Assembly: GCA_037385045.1 (NCBI GenBank)
Contig: JARRNJ010000017.1
Coordinates: forward strand, 1-64,000
From: JARRNJ01 sp037385045
GTDB taxonomy: Bacteria > Pseudomonadota > Gammaproteobacteria > JASBUN01
Direction of reading: 5' to 3'
Length of the DNA stretch: 64,000 nucleotides
Shown: piece by piece, positions 27,033-35,859 of the stretch
Numbering within the stretch: position 1 is the first letter of the stretch
Layout: each line of letters begins with the position of its first letter
Translations under genes and position numbers: made by a program
Notes under the pieces: model-generated
Told to the model about the DNA's origin: nothing
Databases searched by the model: none
Seen by the model: the letters and a program-made list of their open reading frames with translations, nothing else

Positions 27033-27260
27033 GACGACTCCTTTGCGGGTGCCTGCAACAGGCGCTTGGGTAGCGCCCAAAGACCCTAATCCGGAAACCT
27101 GCGCGGTCCAGTATCCACGGGCGCTGGGGAGCCAGCGATGACATCGATCAAATCTCCGGGTCGAAACCACCTGCTCGGCCGTTGGCACGGGGGCGCCCCG
27201 GTGCCCGCCGAGATGGTTTAGAATGGCGTCTCCGTGCAGTGAATCGGAGATTGGTTTCCC

Positions 27261-28391
27261 ATGTCCAGACGCATCACCGTAGTCGGCGCCGGCTTTGCCG
27301 CCCTTACCGCCGTGCGCACCCTGCGCGCCGGCAACCGGAACGTAGAGATCACCGTCGTCGCACCCAAGGCGGAATTGGTCTATCTCCCGAGCCTGATCTG
27401 GATTCCGTCCGGGTTGCGGCAACCCGAAGAGCTGCGGATTCCTCTCGAGGCGTTCTTCCGGCGCACAAAGGTGCAATTCCACGCGGGTGAGGCCACCGGC
27501 CTGTCCGGCGACAGCCGGACGCTGTTCACTACTGCGGGCGAGTTGGTCAACGACGGTCTGGTAATCGCCTCCGGCGGACGCTTCATCAAGAAGCTACCCG
27601 GCATCGAGCACGCGATCACTCCGTGCGAAGGCATCGATGCGGCGGTGGCCATTCGCGACCGGCTGCAGGCCATGGAAGGCGGCACCATTGCCGTGGGCTT
27701 CGGCACCAACCCTAATGAGCCGGCAGCCATGCGCGGCGGCCCGATGTTCGAGTTCCTGTTCGGCATCGATACCCTCCTGCGCCGACAGCGCCGGCGCGAA
27801 CGCTTCAAGCTGGTGTTCTTCAACGCGGCTGCGGAGCCGGGCAAACGCCTCGGCGAAAAGGCGGTGAAGGGGCTGCTGGGTGCCATGGCCGCCCGCGGCA
27901 TCGAGACTCACCTGGGCCACAAGATCAGTGGTTTTGCGCCGGGCACGGTTATCACCGAGGGCGGCGAGATACCCGCCGAGTTGATCCTGTTCATGCCGGG
28001 GTTGACGGGCAACGCCTGGTTTGACAACACCAGCCTCGCCCGTTCCGAGGGCGGTATGCTCAAGGCCGATGCGATGTGCAGGGTGGGCGGAGCCGAGCGC
28101 GTCTATGTGGCGGGCGATTCCGGCAGCTTTCCCGGGCCCGGCTGGATGCCGAAGCAGGCGCACATGGCGGACCTGCAGGCCGAAGCGGCGGCGCGCAATC
28201 TGCTGGCCGAACTCGCCGGGCGCGAGCCCGAGCATACCTACAATGTCGAACTCATGTGTATCGTCGACAGTCTGGACAAGGGCATGCTGGTTACCCGGAC
28301 CGAGCGCACGAACCGCATGATCCGTCCGCTGTCCGCATTGCACTGGACCAAGCGCGCCTTTGAGTGGAACTACCTGCGCAAGTACCGCTAG
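27261..28391 (+). CDS. FAD-dependent oxidoreductase, sulfide:quinone oxidoreductase-like
   Basis: Flavoprotein of 376 residues with an N-terminal FAD motif VVGAGFAALTA (7-17), a GGPMFEF motif around 150, and the second FAD-contact motif VAGDSGSFPGPG near 288. This layout belongs to the SQR/flavocytochrome c sulfide dehydrogenase group. The usual redox-active cysteine pair cannot be assigned with confidence: cysteines occur at about 120, 273 and 333. Sulfide oxidation is therefore possible but not proven; a general NADH or polysulfide role is an alternative. Confidence 0.75.
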   Translation: MSRRITVVGAGFAALTAVRTLRAGNRNVEITVVAPKAELVYLPSLIWIPSGLRQPEELRIPLEAFFRRTKVQFHAGEATGLSGDSRTLFTTAGELVNDGLVIASGGRFIKKLPGIEHAITPCEGIDAAVAIRDRLQAMEGGTIAVGFGTNPNEPAAMRGGPMFEFLFGIDTLLRRQRRRERFKLVFFNAAAEPGKRLGEKAVKGLLGAMAARGIETHLGHKISGFAPGTVITEGGEIPAELILFMPGLTGNAWFDNTSLARSEGGMLKADAMCRVGGAERVYVAGDSGSFPGPGWMPKQAHMADLQAEAAARNLLAELAGREPEHTYNVELMCIVDSLDKGMLVTRTERTNRMIRPLSALHWTKRAFEWNYLRKYR

Positions 28392-28397
28392 CTGTGT

Positions 28398-28735
28398 AAT
28401 CCCACCAGGTTGTTCGCACAATGGTCGCAGGAACGGTGGATGCGCTGCCCTTATCCACCCTACGTTTTTCGGGCGCGAGGATTATCGTAGGGTGGATAAG
28501 CGCAGCGCATCCACCGCGCAACAACACGACCGGCGTCGCTGCCCGCCAGCGGCCTCGACCCGACCCGCAGCGCCTCAGGGGCGAATCGCCCCAGCGGCCG
28601 GGTGCATTTGGCACGCCGCACCGCAACTCAATTGCGCCCATAAGGCCATCTGCTTCATGCCAAACGCCGACTGCCGGGGCCGCTCACGCTTGCCTGTGTC
28701 CGATGCATCGCCCGGTGAACAACCTTGCGAGAAGG
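28398..28735. repeat. Dispersed composite repeat, copy A
   Basis: This is the first of two copies in the window. It starts with an 18-base segment (28398-28415) shared with copy B, holds a near-perfect inverted repeat (listed separately), and ends with a 143-base block (28591-28733) that aligns without gaps to 38251-38393 with 13 mismatches. Coding in the block is not supported. Short complementary segments (TTTGGC/GCCAAA, GCAA/TTGC) suggest a folded RNA or DNA element. Confidence 0.8.
28435..28515. repeat. Long palindrome, GTAGGGTGGATAAG-type intergenic repeat
   Basis: Two 30-base arms (28435-28464 and 28486-28515) are complementary at 29 of 30 positions around a 21-base loop. The core (GTAGGGTGGATAAGCGCAGC) is a palindromic intergenic repeat that I recognise from many proteobacterial genomes. 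It comes 44 bases after the SQR-like gene and may act as a transcription stop or mRNA-stabilising element. Confidence 0.8.
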
Positions 28736-29073
28736 TGCAACTGGCCGTCCAGCCCCGGCACGTTGTTCATCAGGCGCCGGCCAGCCCGACGAGCATGCCG
28801 AACGTGACCGCCGGGCTCGCGTTCTCCGTGCGCCTCCCGGCCGTTGAGGCACCCGTAGGGGGCGGTAACCCGGACAGGCCGGATGGAGTGAAACCTGATC
28901 CGGAACCCCGGGGCGGCTTCCGGATTCTGCGTTGCTCTATCCCGGCTGCTGCGATTACGGGTGGTGGGCCAGCGAAGCGCGCGCGCACGCCCAAAACAAA
29001 TCAATCTTCTCTGCGACCTTTGCGTCTCCGCGTCCTCCTCGTTATCGGCCCACGCATGAAGCGAGCGCCGCTT

Positions 29074-29100
29074 CCCGGATTCCGCGTCGCTTCATCCGGG
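29074..29100. repeat. REP-like palindrome
   Basis: CCCGGAT and ATCCGGG flank a 13-base centre, the form of common proteobacterial REP elements. A degenerate relative is visible near 28917-28946. The surrounding 28740-29164 holds no gene that I can support. Confidence 0.5.
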
Positions 29101-29164
29101 CTGTTTCGAATGCGGCCGGCACATCCTACGGAGGGGTCACAGCCAGGCCTTCACCCCGAACGGA

Positions 29165-30421
29165 TCAGCCGGCATCGGCGCAGCGGATGCAATTGCCCCC
29201 GGCGGACTTGGCTCGATACATGGCTTTGTCCGCGTTGTGCATCAAGCGGTCGAGGTCGGCGCCGTCGGCGGGAAAAATGCCGATGCCGAGACTCGCGCCC
29301 AGCCTCTGGCCGCCGCCGGCGACGTTGATCGGCTGGTTGATGGCGTGCAGCAGCTTCTCGGCCAACGGCACCGCGGTCTCGCGATCGGCAATACCCGGCA
29401 GCAGCACCACGAATTCGTCCCCGCCCACCCTCGCTGCCGTGTCCGAATCGCGCATGCAGTCAAGCAGGCGGCGGGCGATCGTCTTCAATGCACGGTCCCC
29501 CGCATTGTGTCCCAGCGTGTCGTTGATCGATTTGAAGCCGTCCAGGTCCAGGTAGATCAGGGCAAAGCCGCCCTGTTGACGCCTTGCCGCCGCTATTGCC
29601 TGGCGGGCACGGTCGGACAATAACAATCGATTGGGCAGACCCGTGACGTTGTCGTGCAGGGCCAGTTCGGTGACGCGCTGTTGGGCCTGCACCTGAGAGG
29701 TAACCTCGGAGAATGCGATAAGGCCCGCAGGGCGTCCTTCCCAGGTCACGGTCGAGGCGTGCACCCGCCAGACGACGGGAGAGCCGTCCTTGCGGGTCAT
29801 GCGCAGGTCGTAACAGGCGGGCGCATCGTCACCCGCCATGCGCTGGCGATGGAGTTCGGCCAGCATGTCCCGGTCGGCCTCATCGACCATGGGCAAAAAC
29901 GAGCGGCCGATCACTTCGTCACGGTCGTAGCTGATCATCTCCAGGCAGGCGGCATTGGCGTAGCGGACGACACCGTCCTGGGCGATCACCACGCCCAGCG
30001 GAAGATTTTCCAGGAAACCCCGGTGCTCAGCTTCGGACTTGCGCAGGGCTGCCTCCGAGCGCCGCAGGGCGGTGACATTGTTGCCCACCAGCAGTAGGTA
30101 CGGCCCGCCGGCGGCTTCGATCTTCGCCCCACCCAACAGAAAGTCGACCGCGTCGCCCGCCTTGGTGAGGAACGTCACTTCCCAATCCCGTATATATCCG
30201 CGCTCGTTGATCTGTTCGACGAGCCGCCCGCGGTCTCGTTCCATGTTCGTCCAGATCTCCAGTTCCCGCGCGGTGTGCCCGATGACCTCTTCGCGCGTGT
30301 AACCGAACACCCTCAGAAAGGCCGCGTTTACGTCCACGTAGCGGCCGTCCGCTAATCGCGACAGCGTCATCGGTTCGGGATTGATGTGGAAGATCGCTTC
30401 GAGGATTTCGCCGTGCAGCAT
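29165..30421 (-). CDS. PAS-PAS-GGDEF diguanylate cyclase
   Basis: Cytoplasmic protein of 418 residues with two PAS domains (about 5-125 and 128-245) and a GGDEF domain (about 255-415). The active site is GGDEF, with an RxxD product-inhibition site (RDSD) five residues before it. It should synthesise c-di-GMP. There are no membrane segments. It is transcribed alone, next to a repeat-rich intergenic region. Confidence 0.93.
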   Translation of the reverse strand: MLHGEILEAIFHINPEPMTLSRLADGRYVDVNAAFLRVFGYTREEVIGHTARELEIWTNMERDRGRLVEQINERGYIRDWEVTFLTKAGDAVDFLLGGAKIEAAGGPYLLLVGNNVTALRRSEAALRKSEAEHRGFLENLPLGVVIAQDGVVRYANAACLEMISYDRDEVIGRSFLPMVDEADRDMLAELHRQRMAGDDAPACYDLRMTRKDGSPVVWRVHASTVTWEGRPAGLIAFSEVTSQVQAQQRVTELALHDNVTGLPNRLLLSDRARQAIAAARRQQGGFALIYLDLDGFKSINDTLGHNAGDRALKTIARRLLDCMRDSDTAARVGGDEFVVLLPGIADRETAVPLAEKLLHAINQPINVAGGGQRLGASLGIGIFPADGADLDRLMHNADKAMYRAKSAGGNCIRCADAG

Positions 30422-30665
30422 CTCCCGCCCCCTCTCCCGTCATGCCGCGCAACCAACCGCCTGATGCAAGTATGCCAAAAGCGTGCGCGCAGACAAAATC
30501 GCAAAAATACTGGTGATGAGCTGCGCTGAGGTGCAATCGACCGCGCGCGGCGCTTTGTCCCCGGCGGACGCGGCCAGGATCGGTGCGCCGAAACAATGGG
30601 TCCACGTGCAGGCGCTCACCGGTCCAATCGCCCGTTGCGGCTCGGGGCGCTGCTACAGTTGCCTA

Positions 30666-31418
30666 TTACCGGCCCGGAAATGGTGTGCGCCAGTCCGCCT
30701 CCAGCCAGTCCAGGATTCCCTGCCAGCAGTCGACATCCCGTTCATCCCGTTGGCGCGCCAACTCGTGTACACCAAGTCCGGTCTGGGCCGCCGCCACGTA
30801 ATTCTGGGTTTCCCGAACCTGGCCTACCAGGGGTATGTCCAAGGTGGCGATGAAGCGTCCGAGGGTCTCGAATGCGCGGGTGTTGCTCTTGACGCGATTG
30901 GAAATGATACCGATGCGGATATTGCGGGCACGGAGCTTGCCGATCAGCAGCAGGTCGCGGATGAAGTCGGCCGTGGCGCCGATATCCATGGGCGATGGAA
31001 GCACCGGTACGAGAATGACGTCCACGCCTTCGATGCGTTGCTGGATCTGCATGCGCTCCAGGCCGGCGGGAGTATCGTCGATGATGCGTTGGGTCCCGAC
31101 CGGCATCCGCAGCTGCCAGCTGCGGGTAACACCGCTTTGCGGGCCGGCGTGTGCGGCAACGCCGTGTACAGGCGGCAGGCCGGCGCCGCGGAATCGCAGC
31201 CAGCGCATGCTGGCACCCAGCGGATCGTAGTCGAACAATGCAGGAGTCAGGCCGGCGACCGCGTAGCGGCTGGCCAGATTGGTCGCCACGGTGGTCTTGC
31301 CGCAGCCGCCCTTGGGGTTCATCACGGCAATCCGCCGCACGACGGCGGGCCGGGCCGGGGCGGGGGAGCCAGATTGAAGCGGTGCATGCATGCTTTGGTT
31401 ATTCGTGAGCGATGACAT
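30666..31418 (-). CDS. ParA/MinD-family ATPase
   Basis: Protein of 250 residues with a deviant Walker A motif KGGCGKTT (about 36-43), the ParA switch region (IIDDTPAGLE) and an Asp-containing FDYDP motif. Such ATPases position chromosomes, plasmids or protein complexes. There is no parB beside it and no plasmid marker, so it is an orphan ParA, perhaps one that positions chemoreceptors or another complex. The ATG at 31418 gives about 30 residues before the first strand. Confidence 0.85.
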   Translation of the reverse strand: MSSLTNNQSMHAPLQSGSPAPARPAVVRRIAVMNPKGGCGKTTVATNLASRYAVAGLTPALFDYDPLGASMRWLRFRGAGLPPVHGVAAHAGPQSGVTRSWQLRMPVGTQRIIDDTPAGLERMQIQQRIEGVDVILVPVLPSPMDIGATADFIRDLLLIGKLRARNIRIGIISNRVKSNTRAFETLGRFIATLDIPLVGQVRETQNYVAAAQTGLGVHELARQRDERDVDCWQGILDWLEADWRTPFPGR

Positions 31419-31662
31419 GCGGCGTTCATTGCCGCGTTACCGCATGGTATAGAATAGTGCCGGCGCGCACATCAAGAGATGCCGATAACCGGGTTAACGG
31501 CCCGTCCGCCGCCTTCCTGAAGACCGCCCGTTCCTACCGGGGACATGCGTCCGGCCAGGTTGGCCGGCGCCGCCGCACCGCGGCCGCGGCAAAAGCGAAA
31601 CGGGTTCAGTCCCATGCAAGCGGTGAGGATCCACGGATCTCCACCGCCCGCCGATTTCAGTC

Positions 31663-32871
31663 TTAAGCCTCCGATGCCGTTTTCAGACCGTCGTCGTCGC
31701 CGTTATTGCGGGCGTCCTCGGCAAGCTCGCAACGGTCGCGCCCGGCGTGCTTGGCGCGGTAGAGCGCTGCGTCCGCGCGGCGCAGCAGGCTTTCGATATC
31801 TTCATCCGGCTCGAGTTCGCCGACGCCGATGCTGACGGTGACGGCGAACGGCGCGTCGGCGGCGGATTGTCCGAGCGATTCCCGGGCAAATCCGGCGCGT
31901 ACGCGCTCGGCCGCCATCAGCCCGTGTTCGGCCGAAGCGTCCGGCAGCAGAGCAACGAATTCCTCGCCGCCGAAGCGGCAGAACACGTCCTCGCGCCGCA
32001 ACACTTTTCCGGCGACAGCGACAAACTGGCATAGCAGTGCGTCGCCGGCATCATGGCCAAGGCGGTCATTGACTTGCTTGAAGCGGTCGAGGTCCATGAC
32101 CAATACCGACAAAGGCCTGCCGTGACGTCGCGAACGCTGCATAGCCTGTTCCGCGATCAACGAAAACGAGCGGCGGTTGAGGGCGCCGGTCAGCGGGTCG
32201 CGATTGGCCTGACTGTCGAGGTCGGCCTGGAGTCGTTCGGCAGTCATCAACGCCATACCCAATGTCACGGCAATGGTCATGCCGAGCCACCAGAGCGGCA
32301 CGAAGGGGGCGATTCCTTCAAGGTTCGCCGGCGACACCGCGTGGACGCCGTGATCGGCGGCGGTGATCAGGCGTACCAGAAAAACGCCCGCGTTGGCGGC
32401 GTAGGCCCATCCCGTGGCTCGCATGGCCAGCAGGTCGGGCTCGGGCGCGGCAAGCAACTCGCGTGCGATCAGTGCCGAGAGGATCGCGACCAGGACGGCG
32501 TTGCCGCCCACCAGTACCTCCAACGACGCGTCGGCGCGTGACGCCACCAGCCAGCCCAACACTACCACGGCGATCGCCGCCAGTGCGCGAGTGGGCAGCG
32601 GCGGCCGGCCGATGAACCGCCGGAACCCGTCCCAGGCAAGGACCAGACCCGCCACGATCAATGCCTCGGCGAACGACAATGACACCAACCACGGAATAGC
32701 GCCATGGGGGAGAATAAATGCCAGCGCGACGGTGCCGCAGGCTCCGGCCCATGCCCAACGGGCGAGTCCGGGGGTGGTAGGATGCATCCGCCAAAGCAGA
32801 ACGCGCGCGGCCGTGCAAAATGCGCTCGCCAGCGCGACCGCCACCAGTAACGTGGGAATGTCCAGCGGCAT
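31663..32871 (-). CDS. Membrane diguanylate cyclase
   Basis: Protein of 402 residues with six to seven hydrophobic segments in the first 220 residues and a C-terminal GGDEF domain (about 225-385). The motif is GGEEF with the inhibitory RxxD (RRED) five residues upstream, so it should be an active, product-inhibited cyclase. The ATG at 32871 is preferred to a TTG three codons earlier because the GGAGGG site is at a better distance. The membrane part resembles no sensor family that I can name. Confidence 0.9.
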   Translation of the reverse strand: MPLDIPTLLVAVALASAFCTAARVLLWRMHPTTPGLARWAWAGACGTVALAFILPHGAIPWLVSLSFAEALIVAGLVLAWDGFRRFIGRPPLPTRALAAIAVVVLGWLVASRADASLEVLVGGNAVLVAILSALIARELLAAPEPDLLAMRATGWAYAANAGVFLVRLITAADHGVHAVSPANLEGIAPFVPLWWLGMTIAVTLGMALMTAERLQADLDSQANRDPLTGALNRRSFSLIAEQAMQRSRRHGRPLSVLVMDLDRFKQVNDRLGHDAGDALLCQFVAVAGKVLRREDVFCRFGGEEFVALLPDASAEHGLMAAERVRAGFARESLGQSAADAPFAVTVSIGVGELEPDEDIESLLRRADAALYRAKHAGRDRCELAEDARNNGDDDGLKTASEA

Positions 32872-32953
32872 GCTCCGCAAGCCCTCCGTGTGCCGTTTCC
32901 GGGGTCCGTTGGTCTTGTGTTTCCGCGAGGTCCGGCAAGAGTGGATTGGCTTA

Positions 32954-33028
32954 TACTACGCTAATTCCGGTCGCCGGACCGCGGCCGCGCGGCTTCTTGA
33001 TATATCGCGTGATCAGTTAGGCAAATCG
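32954..33028 (+). pseudogene. Possible Fis-type HTH remnant
   Basis: One plus-strand frame reads RRTAAARLLDISRDQL, very close to the helix-turn-helix that ends NtrC-type sigma-54 activators. There is no upstream receiver or AAA+ domain, and the frame is lost afterwards. It may be a remnant of a deleted regulator gene or a coincidence. The rest of 32872-33335 holds no gene that I can support. Confidence 0.35.
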
Positions 33029-33335
33029 CGGAACGGCCCCGGGTCGGGTGTCGGAGTTCGGCCTGCTGTGCGCCGGTGACGGCGGTTCGGCGTATCCGAG
33101 CCGTTACCGGCGGCCCACGTCGGGCGTGCCGGCCGGCGTTCGATCCGCTCGGCCCGGCGTTCCGGAACGGCCGCTCCGCCGCTTCCACCATTGCCACGGA
33201 CGGTTCGTCGGCGGGGGCTGGTCGCGCGGCGCGCTGATGCCCGCGCTGAGCATCCGGGCTGCGGCCGTGGCCGGCGAACATGTCACCAGTTGTGGTTCGG
33301 AGCAAAGGGTGCGGCAGGGGCCGGCATCGGGTGGG

Positions 33336-33689
33336 TCAATCGCCGGCCGCCTGCTCCCCGGACCGGTCTCGCTTCCAGCCACAATGCATTCCGGTTCGAA
33401 ACTGTTCCCGTTCCTCCGGCGTCATCGCATTGCAGCGCGCCTCCATGCGCCGGCGCCAATGCGAGTCGGGGCGGTGGCGGCCACGCAACCCGCCGAAGAG
33501 CAGGCGCGTCAGCACCAGGAGGCCCAGGGCCTGGAGGAAGTGAATTTCGGGCCAGCCGAACAGCGCCGGCGCCAGCCAGTTCCATAGCAGCATCACGATC
33601 AGCCCGGCGGCAGCGATGCCCGCCAATGCCAGGAGCACGAACCTGAACCAGTGTTTTGCGCAGTGAGTGGGCATGTCGGGTGACCTCAT
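33336..33689 (-). CDS. Small membrane protein partnered with ECF sigma factor
   Basis: Protein of up to 117 residues with two hydrophobic segments (about 16-38 and 50-66) and a charged C-terminal tail with an MTPEEREQFR motif. Its start overlaps the stop of the sigma factor gene by four bases. Proteins of this shape are often encoded directly after ECF sigma factors, so it may modulate the sigma factor at the membrane; I know of no proven function. An ATG five codons further in (33674) is a possible alternative start. Confidence 0.7.
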   Translation of the reverse strand: MRSPDMPTHCAKHWFRFVLLALAGIAAAGLIVMLLWNWLAPALFGWPEIHFLQALGLLVLTRLLFGGLRGRHRPDSHWRRRMEARCNAMTPEEREQFRTGMHCGWKRDRSGEQAAGD

Positions 33690-34273
33690 CTGTCGGTGAA
33701 TTCGTCGCGGATCGCCTGCAGGCGCCGGCGCAGGTGCAGCACGGCGTAGCGCTTGCGCGCCAGCAGCGTGTTTACTCCAACGCCGCTTTCCGCAGCCAGT
33801 TCTTTGAAACTTCTTCCTTCCAGTTCGTGGGCCACGAATACCCGCCGCTGCTCCCGCGGGAGTTCAGCCAAAGCTGACTCCAACTGCTCCAGCATCACGG
33901 CCCGCGCATACGCCGCCTCCGGCCCGGCGTCCGCTGCCGGCAGCAGCGCCTCCAGCCGGGGCGCGGACCGTTCGTGCTCCTGCGTTACGGCTTCGGCCAG
34001 GGCCTGCTCAGGTCTGCGGCGCCGGAATCGGTCAACAATGCGGTTGCGCGCCACTCGGAACAGCCATGCCCCGATCTGTTCGATGGGCTCCGGCAGTCGA
34101 TACGCCTCGAGCAGGTCGAAAAACACGTCCTGGAGCACGTCCTCGGCATCCGCAGGCGTCGGTACCCGCCGGCGGATGAAGGTGAGCAAACGGCCGCGTT
34201 CGCGGACGACGGCCTCGGTAATCCTCTGGTCACGATCAGTCATCGTCGCCGCGTGTGTCAGTGTGGTGTGCAT
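33686..34273 (-). CDS. ECF-type RNA polymerase sigma factor
   Basis: Sigma-70 family protein of about 195 residues. Region 2 is at about 30-95 (DAEDVLQDVFFDLLEAY, then FRVARNRIVDRFRRR) and region 4 at about 135-185 (LPREQRRVFVAHELEGRSF followed by the helix-turn-helix). A variable linker separates them. Neither candidate start (34273 or 34243) has a strong ribosome-binding site; the longer is given. It is coupled to a small membrane protein that may control it. Confidence 0.88.
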   Translation of the reverse strand: MHTTLTHAATMTDRDQRITEAVVRERGRLLTFIRRRVPTPADAEDVLQDVFFDLLEAYRLPEPIEQIGAWLFRVARNRIVDRFRRRRPEQALAEAVTQEHERSAPRLEALLPAADAGPEAAYARAVMLEQLESALAELPREQRRVFVAHELEGRSFKELAAESGVGVNTLLARKRYAVLHLRRRLQAIRDEFTDR

Positions 34274-34565
34274 GTGGATGAAGACGTTTCCGGGCCGGAA
34301 ATATTGTACACGGGCGCGGGAGCACAACCGGACCGGAGAGGCCATCCGGCATCGGCTGTCTTCCGCCTGGCAGGCGCTTGGTGATTTCGCCCGGCGGCCG
34401 CAGCGAGCGGCAACGAACGTCGTGGGGCGGCGAAATCCACCGGCCGGGCGCTTGACGCGGCAGGCCAAATCATATCACCAGTCGTACCCCGCCCCGGTAT
34501 GCGCGTGCCCCTGTTCAACCCTGCTTCATGTGCAATTTTTGTCATTGCCCGCACTTCGTATACTG

Positions 34566-34624
34566 GGGCCTGCTAGCGCTGCCGAAGCGCCGGCGGTAGG
34601 TGCCTCGGTAGCGTTAGCAGGCCC
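34566..34624. repeat. Long imperfect hairpin
   Basis: Arms at 34566-34584 and 34606-34624 (19 bases each) pair throughout if two G-U pairs are allowed; the loop is 21 bases. No T-run follows on either strand. It stands about 60 bases before a small membrane-protein gene, in an otherwise gene-free stretch (34274-34684), and may be a leader structure or a REP-type element. Confidence 0.6.
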
Positions 34625-34684
34625 AAAAGCCGTGCCAGCTCCCGGGCCAGGGGCTTTCCACAACACCGCAACCGGAAACAAGCG

Positions 34685-35029
34685 ATGATTCTTTCCGCCA
34701 TACTGCTGTTCGGGTTGGCCGTTGCCTTCGGCCTGTCGCTGATCGTCCTGGGCGTGCGCTATCACCGCGGTTCCCCGGCGCTGGGGTTGAGCCACGCCGG
34801 GATTGCCTCGCTGGCGTTGTCCCTGCTGGTGATACAGATCTTCCGCGACCACACGCGCCTGCTGTACAACGACGCGGCGCTGTTGTTTTTCCTTGCGCTG
34901 GCGGGCGGTATCGTTCTGCTGGCGGTGCGCGAAGGGCGCAAGCCGCCACCGATGGTGGTGGTCGGCATGCACGCGGCCATGGCGCTGGTGGCGTTTTTCC
35001 TATTGGTGAAGGGTTACGCGTTGGGCTGA
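34685..35029 (+). CDS. Small polytopic membrane protein of unknown function
   Basis: Protein of 114 residues with four evenly spaced hydrophobic segments (about 2-24, 36-52, 62-80, 88-110) and few charged residues. I do not recognise the family. It starts close to the hairpin on its 5' side and is followed after 239 bases by an NnrU-family gene on the same strand. Confidence 0.6.
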   Translation: MILSAILLFGLAVAFGLSLIVLGVRYHRGSPALGLSHAGIASLALSLLVIQIFRDHTRLLYNDAALLFFLALAGGIVLLAVREGRKPPPMVVVGMHAAMALVAFFLLVKGYALG

Positions 35030-35268
35030 GCCGCCGACGCCGGGTGGGTGGCAGCGCCGCGCAGAGGGCTTCTCCCGCTCGGCGCGGTGAGACGATCCCG
35101 CGCCACCGGAATCGACGCACCGACAAGCGGTCGTCGCAGCCCCGGTCCCCGTGCGGAGAGCCCCGTGGCCGAAGCCGATCGTCCGCCAGGCAGCATTCCG
35201 GCCCGCAACGCGCAAATTTCGCCGTAACTGCTAGAGTCACATGGAATCCACTTGGCGGAGGCGCGTCG

Positions 35269-35850
35269 ATGGCCTTGTTCGTCGTCGGACTGACCCTGTT
35301 TTTCGCCGCGCACTCGGTGTCCATCGTTGCCGGGCCGTGGCGCGACCGTATGGTTGCGCGCCTCGGCGCGACGCGCTGGCAGGGTCTGTATTCGCTGGTG
35401 GCGGCCGCCGGCTTTGTGCTCATTGTGCAGGGTTACGGCGCCGCGCGTGAATCCGCGGCGATCGTCTACCAGCCGCCCTCCTGGGCGCACCACATCACGT
35501 TCCTGTTCATGTTGCCGGTATTTCCGCTGCTGATCGCCGCCTATTTGCCGGGCCGCATCCGCGCGTTGACGCGGCACCCAATGCTGTTGGCGGTCATTTT
35601 CTGGTCTGCGGGTCACCTGGCCGCCAACGGAACCGTGGCGGACGTGCTGTTGTTCGGAGTATTTCTGGTCTGGGCGGTGGCAGACCGCATCTCCATGGCC
35701 TGCCGTACGCCGCGTGCGATCCCCGGTCTTCCGCCCGGCGTTCTGAATGATGTGATAGCGGTGGTGGCCGGCCTGGTTGTCTATCTGGCGTTTGTTTTCC
35801 GGGTCCATGTCTGGTTGTTCGGCGTTTCGCCGCTGGCGGCGATGGGCTAG
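35269..35850 (+). CDS. NnrU family membrane protein
   Basis: Protein of 193 residues with five to six membrane segments and the NnrU pattern at the N-terminus (FFAAHSVSIV, then RWQGLYSLVAAAGF) and in the middle (RHPMLLAVIFWSAGHL). NnrU proteins occur with denitrification genes and are related to a heme-associated isomerase family (15-cis-zeta-carotene isomerase-like). No nitrite or nitric oxide reductase gene is nearby. The flavin reductase-like gene starts nine bases after its stop and probably shares the transcript. Confidence 0.85.
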   Translation: MALFVVGLTLFFAAHSVSIVAGPWRDRMVARLGATRWQGLYSLVAAAGFVLIVQGYGAARESAAIVYQPPSWAHHITFLFMLPVFPLLIAAYLPGRIRALTRHPMLLAVIFWSAGHLAANGTVADVLLFGVFLVWAVADRISMACRTPRAIPGLPPGVLNDVIAVVAGLVVYLAFVFRVHVWLFGVSPLAAMG

Positions 35851-35859
35851 AGCGTCACC

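Noticed and set aside
29005..29040. CTGCGACCTTTGCGTCTCCGC-like stretch
   Set aside because: This resembles a common low-information intergenic string in bacterial genomes; there is no repeat array or coding sense here.
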